A stretch of DNA of 18,140 nucleotides from Candidatus Latescibacterota bacterium (lineage in GTDB: Bacteria > Latescibacterota > UBA2968 > UBA8231): assembly GCA_022827165.1 (NCBI GenBank), contig JAJDTN010000241.1, positions 1-18,140 of the forward strand, read 5' to 3'. Under the pieces are notes generated by a model. It had not been told where the DNA came from, ran no database searches, and saw nothing but the letters and a program-made list of their open reading frames with translations. The stretch's first letter is position 1. The number at the start of each line of letters is the position of its first letter. Below, one piece after another: positions 1 through 8,340 of the stretch. A program made the translations under genes and the position numbers.

Positions 1-1689
<1,689 letters not shown>

Positions 1690-1714
1690 CGGTCCGGCAG
1701 GCCCGGCCTCTGCC

Positions 1715-1743
1715 TTGCCAGGGTACCCACATGATGGTATCGT
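1715..1743 (+). promoter_or_regulatory. Candidate promoter for smc
   Basis: TTGCCA (1715-1720) and TATCGT (1738-1743) are separated by 17 bases in the 148-base gap between the DUF2203 gene and smc. The -35 matches consensus at four of six positions; the -10 has TAT and a final T. The rest of the gap is C-rich, with no other obvious signal. This is a low-confidence motif call; smc may instead be read through from the DUF2203 gene. Confidence 0.3.
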
Positions 1744-1837
1744 TCCTGTCCTGCTCCCCAGCCGGTAGTGGTTCCCCCCCTCTCCCCCCTTCCGCCCCCG
1801 GCCCGCCGGCCGCGCCTCCGGCGAGGAGATTCCGGCC

Positions 1838-4800
1838 TTGCGCCTGACCCATCTCGACGTCTTCGGCTTCAAGTCCTTCCTCGACAAGACCGAGATCCCC
1901 TTCGGCCCCGGGATCTCGGGGATCGTGGGTCCCAACGGCTGCGGCAAGTCCAACATCGTCGAGGCGATCCGGTGGGTCCTCGGCGAGCAGCGCGCCGGCG
2001 CCGTCCGCGGCCACCGCATGGAGGACGTGATCTTCGCCGGCACCCGGGGCCGCAAGCCCCTGGGGATGTGCGAGGTATCGCTGACCATCGACAACGCCGA
2101 GCAGGGGTTGGCGATCGACTACTCGGAGGTGACGATCACCCGCCGCCTCTTCCGCTCGGGCGAGAGCGACTATCTGCTGAACAAGGTCCCCTGCCGGCTC
2201 CTCGACATCCAGAACCTGCTGATGGACACCGGCCTGGGTCCGGGGGCCTACTCGGTCATGGAGCAGGGGATGGTCGACGAGATCGTCGACGACCGGACCG
2301 AGAACCGCCGCCGCATCCTCGAGGAGGCGGCGGGGATCACCAAGTACAAGGCCCGCCGGCGGTCGACCTGGAACAAGCTCGAGTCGACGCGGTCGGACCT
2401 GCAGCGCATCGAGGACGTCGTCGGCGAGATCAAGCGCAACGTCGACCTCCTCGGCCGGCAGGTGGGCAGGGCCCGACGCTACCAGGAGCTCAAGGCCGAG
2501 CTCGACGACCTCGACGTGCGCCACGGGCGGCACGAGTTCTACTCCCTTCAGGAGCGGCTGCAGCCCCTGCAGCGGGAGTTCGACGAGTTGTCGAGGACGG
2601 TGGAGGCGGGGCTGACGAGGTTCACCGGCCTCGAAGCGGAGTTGGAGACGGAGCGCCTCGCCCTCACCGAGTCCGAGGGGGCCCTGCAGGAGGCGGGCCG
2701 GCGCCTCTCGCAGTGCCAGGAGGAGATCCACGTTCTCGACACCCACCTCGTCTCGTCGCGGGAGCAGCGCAAGGCCCGGGACGAGTCGATGCAGCGCGCC
2801 GCCGGACAGCGGGAGGAGTCGCGGCGCCAGCTTGGCGAGACCGCCGCCCGCCTCGACGAGACCCGATCGAGCCTGGGGCGGTCCGAGGCCGAGGCCGCGG
2901 GAATGGAGGACCGCCTGCGGTCCCAGGAGGAGAGGGCCGGTGCCGCCGACGAGGAGTACGAATCGGTCCGTACCGGCCTGGACAGCGAGAACCGCCGCCT
3001 GCGCGAGTTGCTGCGCGAGAAGAGCGAGGGCAGCGAGTCGATGGCCCGCCTCCGGAGCGAGCGCCAGGGGCTGGAACAGATGGCGGAGCACCTGCGCGCC
3101 GAGGCCGCCGAGGACGACGACGGCCTGAAGCAGGCGCGCCGGGCGGTGGCGGCGGCCGGGTCCTCGCTGGAGACGCGGCGGGAGCGGATCACGGCCACCT
3201 CCGCCGCCCTGGACTCGGCCGCGAACCGGCGGTCCGAGGCCGAGTCGGCCATCTCCGCCCGCACCGGCCCCCTGGCCGACCTGCGCCGCGAGATCGAGTC
3301 GGGGCACGCCCGCCTGCAGGGCCTGGAGCGGCTGCGCGCCGGGTACGAGGGCTACGCCGGGGGAGTCCGCGAGTTGCTCGTCGATTCCCCCTGTTCCGGG
3401 CTGTTCGAGGGCGTCCTGGGAGACCTGATCGAGGTCGAGCCAGGTCTGGAACGCGCCGTGGAGACCGCCCTGGGCGATGCCGTGGAAGCCCTCGTGGCCC
3501 GCGGGGACGAGGGCTTGCTGGAGGCCCTCGAGTACCTTCGCGGCCGCTCCGGCCGAGCCGGGATCTACCCCCTCTCCTGGCAGGACGGCCCCGGGGAACC
3601 GGGCGCGGACCTGAGCGGCGTCGACGGGGTCTCGGGTCCTCTGGTGAAGCGGGTCCGGGCGGGGGATCACCTGGCGCCGCTGCTGAACCGGCTGCTCCAC
3701 AACGCCTTTGTCGTGGACGATCTGACCACGGCGGTCGCCCTCGCCCGCCGGCACCCTGGACTGCCCTTGCGTCTGGTCACCGCCGGTGGCGAGGGGATCG
3801 GCACCGACGGCCGTCTGGCCGGAGGCGCAGAGGCTCCGGAGGAGGGCCTCCTCCACCGGCGGCGGGAGATCGCCGAACTGCGCTTCGCCCTGTCCCGCCG
3901 GCAGGCGCGTCTGGCCGCTGCCGAGGCGGTGGCCGCGTCGGAGGTCAGGCGCCGCGACATCCTCGCGGCCCGCGTCGAGAGCCTGACCCGGGGGCTGGAG
4001 GACGAAGGCCGGGCCGAGGCCGGGGAGCGCCTGCAGCTCCGCTCCGCCCGCGAGGAGCAGGACCGGCTCAGGTCCCGGCGGGAGCAGCAGCAGTCCCGCC
4101 TGGCCGCCACCGAGGAGAAGCTGCGGGCGCTGGCCGGCGACGCCCCCCGGGAGGAGGCCCGGCTGGCCGCGATCGAGGAGGAGATCTCCGGTCTCGAAGG
4201 CCGGATCCAGGCCGGGGAGAGACGGCTGGAGGCCGCCGAGGGGGCCCGCCGCCAGCAGCAGGAGGCCCTCAACGGGCTGCGCCTGGAGAGCGTTCGGATC
4301 GACGCCGTGGCCAAGGGCCTGCGGGACGAGTGCGAGCGCCTCGAGCGCCTCCGCAGGGGCCACGCGACCTCGATCGAGCGGCTGCAGGACGAGGTCGCAC
4401 GGGCCGACCAGGAGCGGGCCCGCCTGGGGGCCGAAGAGGAGGCGATCACCACCCAGCTGGCCGTCAGGCACGAGGAGCACGAGGGGCTGGAAGGCGAGCG
4501 TCAGGAGCGCCACCGCCAGTGGCAGGACCGCACCACCGGGGCCCGCGGGCTGGAGGAGGAGATCGGCCGCCTGCAGCGGGAGCTGGGCGCCGACCGGGAG
4601 CGCCGCCATCGGCAGGAGCTGCAGCTGGCGGAGATGAAGGCCGAGTGCCGCCGGATCGAGGGGCGCCTGAGGGAGGAGTACGAGGTCGCCCTGGCCTCTC
4701 TCGGCCCTCTGGACGAGGCCGACTTCGACGCTTCGGCCGCCGCTGAGCGGCTGGAGCAGATCCGCCGATCCATCGCCCGGCTGGGACCGGTGAACGTGGG

Positions 4801-5398
4801 CGTGCTGGAGGACTACGAGGAGCAGAAGGAGCGCTACGACTTCCTCTGCCGGCAGCGCGACGACCTGGAGTCGGCCGCCGAGGACCTGCGCAAGGCCCTG
4901 CAGCGCATCGACCGCGTCGCCCGGAGCAAGTTCCGTGAGACCTTCGCCGAGATCCGCGAGAAGTTCCGCGAGACCTTCGCCCGGTTCTTTCCCGGCGGCG
5001 AGGCCGATCTCTCACTGGAGGCGGACGTGGACCCCCTGGAGTCGAACATCGAGATCACCGCCCGGCCGAGGGGCAAGCGCCTGCAGAGCATCGGCCTGCT
5101 CTCCGGCGGCGAGCGCGCCCTGACCGCGATCTCCCTGCTCTTCGCCATCTACCTGGTCAAGCCGAGTCCCTGGTGCATCCTCGACGAGGTCGACGCTCCC
5201 CTGGACGACGCCAACACCGAGCGCTTCCTGCGGGTGCTGCGGGAGTTCGCGCGCACCACCCAGTTCATTCTGGTGACCCACAACAAGCTGTCCATGGCAT
5301 CGGCCGACTCCCTGCACGGGGTGACCATGCCGGAGGAAGGGGTGTCGCAGCTGGTCTCGGTGCAGGTCGTGGAGGAGATGCTCGAAGCGGCGGGCTGA
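1838..5398 (+). CDS. smc: Chromosome segregation protein SMC
   Basis: SMC is the ATPase core of bacterial condensin. It dimerises through its hinge and extrudes or tethers DNA loops with ScpA and ScpB to organise and segregate the chromosome. The 1186-residue product has the full family architecture. The N-terminal head has the Walker A GPNGCGKS (31-38) and a Q-loop region (EQGMVDEI, from 142). Long Glu/Arg/Gln-rich coiled coils run from about 170 to 500 and 660 to 1020, with a hinge at about 505-655 (GYEGYAGGVREL through GEGIGTDGRLAGG). The C-terminal head has the signature LSGGERALTAISLLFA (from 1088), Walker B CILDEVDAPLDDAN (from 1113) and the ILVTHNK switch segment. The TTG start at 1838 is supported by a GAGGAGA ribosome site 8 bases upstream and by the canonical MRLTHLDVFGFKSF opening. 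scpA and scpB are not adjacent. It ends 7 bases from a convergent gene. Confidence 0.98.
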   Translation: MRLTHLDVFGFKSFLDKTEIPFGPGISGIVGPNGCGKSNIVEAIRWVLGEQRAGAVRGHRMEDVIFAGTRGRKPLGMCEVSLTIDNAEQGLAIDYSEVTITRRLFRSGESDYLLNKVPCRLLDIQNLLMDTGLGPGAYSVMEQGMVDEIVDDRTENRRRILEEAAGITKYKARRRSTWNKLESTRSDLQRIEDVVGEIKRNVDLLGRQVGRARRYQELKAELDDLDVRHGRHEFYSLQERLQPLQREFDELSRTVEAGLTRFTGLEAELETERLALTESEGALQEAGRRLSQCQEEIHVLDTHLVSSREQRKARDESMQRAAGQREESRRQLGETAARLDETRSSLGRSEAEAAGMEDRLRSQEERAGAADEEYESVRTGLDSENRRLRELLREKSEGSESMARLRSERQGLEQMAEHLRAEAAEDDDGLKQARRAVAAAGSSLETRRERITATSAALDSAANRRSEAESAISARTGPLADLRREIESGHARLQGLERLRAGYEGYAGGVRELLVDSPCSGLFEGVLGDLIEVEPGLERAVETALGDAVEALVARGDEGLLEALEYLRGRSGRAGIYPLSWQDGPGEPGADLSGVDGVSGPLVKRVRAGDHLAPLLNRLLHNAFVVDDLTTAVALARRHPGLPLRLVTAGGEGIGTDGRLAGGAEAPEEGLLHRRREIAELRFALSRRQARLAAAEAVAASEVRRRDILAARVESLTRGLEDEGRAEAGERLQLRSAREEQDRLRSRREQQQSRLAATEEKLRALAGDAPREEARLAAIEEEISGLEGRIQAGERRLEAAEGARRQQQEALNGLRLESVRIDAVAKGLRDECERLERLRRGHATSIERLQDEVARADQERARLGAEEEAITTQLAVRHEEHEGLEGERQERHRQWQDRTTGARGLEEEIGRLQRELGADRERRHRQELQLAEMKAECRRIEGRLREEYEVALASLGPLDEADFDASAAAERLEQIRRSIARLGPVNVGVLEDYEEQKERYDFLCRQRDDLESAAEDLRKALQRIDRVARSKFRETFAEIREKFRETFARFFPGGEADLSLEADVDPLESNIEITARPRGKRLQSIGLLSGGERALTAISLLFAIYLVKPSPWCILDEVDAPLDDANTERFLRVLREFARTTQFILVTHNKLSMASADSLHGVTMPEEGVSQLVSVQVVEEMLEAAG

Positions 5399-5418
5399 GG
5401 CGGCCTCAACCGGCCCGC
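5390..5418. terminator. Bulged hairpin over two convergent stop codons (possible bidirectional terminator)
   Basis: The smc stop codon and the convergent stop at 5406-5408 form the two arms of an inverted repeat: TGAGG at 5396-5400 and CCTCA at 5404-5408, with a 3-base loop. An outer pair, GCGGGC (5390-5395) with GCCCGC (5413-5418), extends the stem across a 4-base bulge. No T-run follows on either strand, so it would have to act as a weak or factor-assisted terminator. The structure is visible; terminator function is inferred. Confidence 0.4.
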
Positions 5419-6260
5419 AAGCCGTACGGGTCCTGCTCCATCAGCAGCCGCGCCCTCCCGGAGGTCCGCGCGTCTCCCGAGCCCAGGGCGTCCTGCAGGA
5501 AGGCAGGGTGCTCCACGAGGAAGCGGCGCATGGCCCCGGCGGGATCTCCGAGATAGTCCACGAGCACGGTGTGCTGGGCCTCGCTGATCCGGCCACGGCG
5601 CCGCAGCTCGGCGAACATCGCCCTGTCGACGCGCAGGCACGCCTCGGCGTCGACTCCGCGGGCGGCGATCACCTCCATCCCCCCCTGTCCGCGGTCGATG
5701 ACGTTGGCGCTCACCGCCATGTCGCCGCCGCGCCCCCGCAGGGCCGGGATCCAGGCGCGCGTGTAGGAGGAGGCCTCGGTCACCAGGTCGGCCACGTGGG
5801 CGGTACGCCGGCCCCCCAGGTCCTCCACCGGGGCCAGGAGGTCCCCCTCGGCGGTCAGGGCGCCCCCGTCCTTGTAGAGGTAGAGGTGCGGCAGCCCGGT
5901 CCTCAGGGCGGCGCCGGTGGAGAAGAACCAGTCCCGCCGCTCCCCTCCCGAGACCCAGTCGATCCCGCCCGCCGGCTCCCGCCTGCGGATCGAGGCGGCG
6001 AGAGCGTCGATCACCGCGGCGTAGGCCGGGTCCGAAGCCAGCTGCGCCGAGATCCGCTCCGTCAGGCGCGCGTGGAAATCGGCGGACCTCGACCCGGCAT
6101 CGATGAAGGCGAGCAGCTCTTCGGCTCTCTCGGGGCCTCCGAAGAGGAAGTGGGTGTTGATGTAGTACGGTCCCACCGTGCCGGAGGTGTACCAGAACAC
6201 CTGCCCCGGGGGCGCGATGCGCAGCGCCTCGGAGCCAAGGAGAGACTCGAGCAGGTCCAT
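5406..6260 (-). CDS. Orotate phosphoribosyltransferase-like protein
   Basis: This 284-residue cytoplasmic protein looks like a type I phosphoribosyltransferase related to orotate PRTases but longer than the usual 200-220 residues. The N-terminus has a WYTSGTVGPYYINTHFLFGG block (23-42), like the substrate-entry segment of OPRTs. SGGERRDWFFSTGAAL (104-119) follows, then PHLYLYKDG (124-132), and a PRPP-loop-like VADLVTEASSYTR (156-168) where a classic enzyme would read VEDVxTTGGS. A C-terminal extension of about 80 residues ends in LVDYLGDP...FLVEHPAFLQDAL. The ATG at 6258-6260 shares one base with the rmlC stop codon (TGATG), indicating translational coupling. It could make OMP for pyrimidine synthesis or use another base; the altered PRPP loop leaves activity uncertain. 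Confidence 0.65.
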   Translation of the reverse strand: MDLLESLLGSEALRIAPPGQVFWYTSGTVGPYYINTHFLFGGPERAEELLAFIDAGSRSADFHARLTERISAQLASDPAYAAVIDALAASIRRREPAGGIDWVSGGERRDWFFSTGAALRTGLPHLYLYKDGGALTAEGDLLAPVEDLGGRRTAHVADLVTEASSYTRAWIPALRGRGGDMAVSANVIDRGQGGMEVIAARGVDAEACLRVDRAMFAELRRRGRISEAQHTVLVDYLGDPAGAMRRFLVEHPAFLQDALGSGDARTSGRARLLMEQDPYGLRAG

Positions 6261-6799
6261 CAGGGCAGGTCGGCCTCGTCGAGATCGCACAGCCGCGGAT
6301 TGGCGGCGTCCCGGCGGGAGATCACCGGCAGCCTGCCGGCCTTGAGACCCCAGTCGAGACCGACGCCGGGATCGTCCCAGGCCAGGCCGTGCTCGTCGGC
6401 TCCCGTGTAGTACTGGTCGACGACGTAGAGGAAGGTCGCCTCGGTGAGGGCGTGGTAGCCGTGGGCCACGCCCGGCGGGATGAAGAGGGTGCGGAAGGAC
6501 TCACCGTCGAGCTGCAGGGTCTCGCCCACCCCGCGCGTCGGAGAGCGCCGGCGCAGGTCGTACAGGCCGACGCGCAGGGAGCCGGCCACGCAGTGCCAGC
6601 AGTCGGCCTGGAGATGGTGGAAGTGCAGGCCGCGGAGGACCCCGGGACCCGAGTGTGAGCGGTTGACCTGGAGCCGGTCCCAGGCGCGCCCGGGGAACCA
6701 CTCGCGGCGGAAGATCTCGGCGAACCGGCCGCGGTCGTCGCCGAAGACGTCCAACTCGACGGTGAAGACGCCGGTGATCCGCCCCTCCGTCCGCTCCAC
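6260..6799 (-). CDS. rfbC: dTDP-4-dehydrorhamnose 3,5-epimerase
   Basis: RmlC/RfbC epimerises C3 and C5 of dTDP-4-keto-6-deoxyglucose, the third step of dTDP-L-rhamnose synthesis for cell-surface glycans. The 179-residue protein is of normal length for this cupin. Family marks are DDRGRFAEIFR (21-31), QVNRSHSGPGVLRGLHFHH (44-62) with the likely catalytic His at 59, SFRTLFIPPGVAHGYHAL (101-118) with the second His at 113, the VVDQYYTGADEHGLAWDD tyrosine segment (126-143), and an ISRRD aspartate near 164. The GTG start at 6797-6799 has a GAGG-type site just upstream and lies 4 bases after the preceding stop. The other rml genes are not in the window. A related sugar epimerase with another substrate is possible. 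Confidence 0.9.
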   Translation of the reverse strand: MERTEGRITGVFTVELDVFGDDRGRFAEIFRREWFPGRAWDRLQVNRSHSGPGVLRGLHFHHLQADCWHCVAGSLRVGLYDLRRRSPTRGVGETLQLDGESFRTLFIPPGVAHGYHALTEATFLYVVDQYYTGADEHGLAWDDPGVGLDWGLKAGRLPVISRRDAANPRLCDLDEADLP

Positions 6800-6803
6800 G
6801 CCC

Positions 6804-7442
6804 TCAGCCTCCTCGCCCGCAGCACTTCTTGTACTTGCGGCCGCTGCCGCAGGGACAGAGGTCGTTGCGCCCCACCTTGGGCTGCTCCCGCCGGAAGGTG
6901 ACCACCCGCTGCGGCAGCAGCCGCTCTCCCTCCAGCATCTCGGCGGGGCGCCGGCCGTCGAGACCGTCCCGGGGCGTCTGCAGCCACTCGTCGTGGAGCC
7001 GCTGCAGCTCCTCCTCGCCAGGCGACTCGTGGCCGCGCTCCTGGCAGAACAGGCCGAAGTCGGCCATCAGCCGGCCCCGCGGCGAGTCGAGGACCTGCTG
7101 CAGCTGGGCGGCGTCGACCCCGGGGGGCAGGGCCTGTCCGAGGGCGGCCATCCGCGCCCCGATGTCGATGCCGGAATCGGCGGTCCCTTCCGCGGGATCC
7201 TGCGCCTCTTCCGCCGGGTCCGCCTCCTCCTCCTCCGAGGCCGGTCGAACCCGCGGCGCCAGTTGCGCGAGCAGGGCGGCGAGAGGCTCCGCCGAGGCGG
7301 GGCGGTCCGCCGCCGCCTGGGAGGCGATCCACCCGGGGTCCTCCCCGTCGGCCAGCAGCTCCAGGATCTCCTCGGCCTCGAGCCGCCGGATGGCGTGGGT
7401 CTCGCAGAACTCCCGCAGGGTCCGTGTGGCGTCCGCGTCCAT
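6804..7442 (-). CDS. SEC-C zinc-motif protein of unknown function
   Basis: The 212-residue protein ends in a clear SEC-C motif, [15 protein letters not shown] (195-209). This is the small Cys-rich zinc-binding tail found at the end of SecA and on many unrelated proteins. The N-terminal 60 residues are helical and Leu/Glu/Ala-rich. A strongly acidic, low-complexity linker (about 66-90, [18 protein letters not shown]) follows. Then comes a helical region ending in [28 protein letters not shown] (about 142-169); this W-x-x-T-P...G-x-x-P-x-E pattern also occurs in other small SEC-C-tailed proteins. It lacks SecA's ATPase domains, so it is not SecA. The ATG at 7440-7442 is preceded by GGAGAGAG. 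It is the first gene of a three-gene unit with rmlC and the PRTase-like gene. The function is unknown; a nucleic-acid or chaperone-adaptor role would be a guess. Confidence 0.8.
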   Translation of the reverse strand: MDADATRTLREFCETHAIRRLEAEEILELLADGEDPGWIASQAAADRPASAEPLAALLAQLAPRVRPASEEEEADPAEEAQDPAEGTADSGIDIGARMAALGQALPPGVDAAQLQQVLDSPRGRLMADFGLFCQERGHESPGEEELQRLHDEWLQTPRDGLDGRRPAEMLEGERLLPQRVVTFRREQPKVGRNDLCPCGSGRKYKKCCGRGG

Positions 7443-7470
7443 CTCTCTCCGGTTCTGAATCGGGCGCCCG

Positions 7471-7498
7471 AATCTAGGCCGCGTCCGGGGCTGGGCAA
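7471..7498 (-). promoter_or_regulatory. Candidate sigma-70-type promoter for the SEC-C/rmlC/PRTase unit
   Basis: On the minus strand TTGCCC (7493-7498) and TAGATT (7471-7476) are separated by 16 bases. Each matches its consensus at four of six positions. The predicted start near 7464 gives a leader of about 22 bases containing the GGAGAGAG ribosome site. The call rests on sequence and spacing only. Confidence 0.4.
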
Positions 7499-7510
7499 AG
7501 CCGGCAAGCG

Positions 7511-7545
7511 CTCAGAACTCTGACGGAGATCCTCAGAATCCTGAG
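7511..7545. repeat. Tandem dyads CTCAG-N4-CTGA, 21 bp apart (candidate regulator binding sites)
   Basis: Two related dyads lie in the divergent intergenic region: CTCAGAACTCTGAC at 7511-7524 and CTCAGAATCCTGAG at 7532-7545. They share 11 of 14 positions, each is internally symmetric (CTCAG facing CTGA[G/C]), and their first bases are exactly 21 bp apart. That spacing puts them on the same face of the helix, two turns apart. Relative to the sigma-54 promoter start expected near 7664 they are centred at about -146 and -125. That is in the range where sigma-54 activators bind, about 80-150 bp upstream. They are also within 80 bp of the opposite-strand promoter. The repeats are seen directly; the regulator is unknown. 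Confidence 0.55.
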
Positions 7546-7553
7546 CCGAAAGA

Positions 7554-7576
7554 CCTGTCCCCGGCCTTGGGACAGG
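7554..7576. repeat. Perfect 8-bp inverted repeat CCTGTCCC-N7-GGGACAGG
   Basis: The arms at 7554-7561 and 7569-7576 are perfectly complementary around a 7-base spacer. The centre at 7565 is about 99 bp upstream of the expected sigma-54 transcription start. The geometry (8-bp arms, 23 bp total) fits an operator for a dimeric regulator. It is unlike a terminator because no gene ends here and no T-run follows on either strand. Confidence 0.5.
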
Positions 7577-7637
7577 ATTCGCCCGGATGTGCACAACTCC
7601 CTTGGAAAACAGCTGGTTACGATAGTTCCCCGAGACC

Positions 7638-7652
7638 TGGCACGATGATTGC
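7638..7652 (+). promoter_or_regulatory. Sigma-54 (RpoN) -24/-12 promoter for the ECF sigma gene
   Basis: The sequence TGGCACGATGATTGC matches the RpoN consensus TGGCACG-N4-TTGCW, with the invariant GG (7639-7640) and GC (7651-7652) separated by exactly 10 bases. Only the W after TTGC departs (C). A pyrimidine precedes it, as in the extended consensus. The expected start is near 7664, giving a leader of about 43 bases with the GGAGG site before the ECF sigma start at 7707. RpoN promoters need an AAA+ activator bound upstream. The dyads at 7511-7545 and 7554-7576 are candidate sites. No rpoN or activator gene lies in the window. Confidence 0.7.
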
Positions 7653-7706
7653 CATACGGGAGACCAGAACAATCACCATCAGCCGCGTCAACCGATGGAG
7701 GCCGTC

Positions 7707-8321
7707 ATGGATGCCAAGCAAGCCCTCGCCGATCGCAACCTGCTGCGGCAGGCCGCCCACGACACGAACCATCTCGCGGCCCTCGTGCGGCGCTACCGCG
7801 CTCCCCTGTTCAGCTTCGTCTATCGCTTCGTGGGCGACCGCGAGACCGCCGAGGACATCGTGCAGGAGACCTTCCTGCGATGCCTGCGGCACAAGCACCA
7901 GTATCCCGCCATCGAGCAGGTCTCGACCTGGCTCTACACGATCGCCGGCAACCTGGCCAAGACCGAGCTGCGCCGGCGCAAGCGCTGGCACTGGGTCCCC
8001 ATCGGCCCCATGCCCGAGGAGGAGGAGCGCGTCTCGTGCTACGAGCCGGTGGACTCGGACCCGCTTCCTGGCGAGTATACCGATGCGCGCAAGGTCCACT
8101 CCTCGGTGGCCCGAGCCATCGACGAGCTGCCCGCCGAGTTCCGGGAGGCGGTGGAGCTGCGCGACCTCAACGGCCTCTCCTACGAGGAGATCGCCAAGAT
8201 CATCGACTGCCCGGTGGGCACGGTGAAGTCCCGCGTCAACCGGGGACGCCTGCGGCTGCAGAAGCGTCTGCGCTCCCTGGCCGACGAGTTCCTCGGAGAG
8301 CTCATGCCGGCCGCCGCCTGA
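7707..8321 (+). CDS. ECF-family RNA polymerase sigma factor
   Basis: This is a 204-residue sigma-70 family protein of the extracytoplasmic-function group, carrying only regions 2 and 4, and it redirects RNA polymerase to a specific promoter set. Region 2 spans about 25-93, with LVRRYRAPLFSFVYRFVGDRETAEDIVQETF and the promoter-melting STWLYTIAGNLAKTELRRRKR helix. Region 4 spans about 132-192, with IDELPAEFREAVELRDLNGLSYEEIAKIIDCPVGTVKSRVNRGR as its helix-turn-helix. The acidic linker (EEEER...) is about 40 residues. An in-frame ATG at 7695 is possible, but its codons contain the GGAGG (7697-7701) that serves the ATG at 7707, so 7707 is preferred. No anti-sigma gene is adjacent; an M42 peptidase gene follows 19 bases downstream. 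A sigma-54-type promoter precedes it. Confidence 0.93.
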   Translation: MDAKQALADRNLLRQAAHDTNHLAALVRRYRAPLFSFVYRFVGDRETAEDIVQETFLRCLRHKHQYPAIEQVSTWLYTIAGNLAKTELRRRKRWHWVPIGPMPEEEERVSCYEPVDSDPLPGEYTDARKVHSSVARAIDELPAEFREAVELRDLNGLSYEEIAKIIDCPVGTVKSRVNRGRLRLQKRLRSLADEFLGELMPAAA

Positions 8322-8340
8322 ATCCGCGAGAGGACCCGCC

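Noticed and set aside
1768..4746. A 992-codon open frame overlapping smc on the same strand (and one of similar length on the opposite strand)
   Set aside because: Its product is a Pro/Arg/Gly-rich low-complexity string typical of an off-frame reading of GC-rich DNA, while the smc frame has all family motifs.
6804..7442. Truncated SecA gene
   Set aside because: Only the SEC-C zinc tail is shared; there are no remnants of the SecA ATPase or preprotein-binding domains, and the start has a good ribosome site.
7554..7576. Inverted repeat as an intrinsic terminator
   Set aside because: No gene ends here on either strand and no T-run follows, so an operator role is more plausible.
7602..7623. TTGGAA and TACGAT as a sigma-70 promoter for the ECF sigma gene
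   Set aside because: The two elements are only 10 bases apart, too close to work as -35 and -10.
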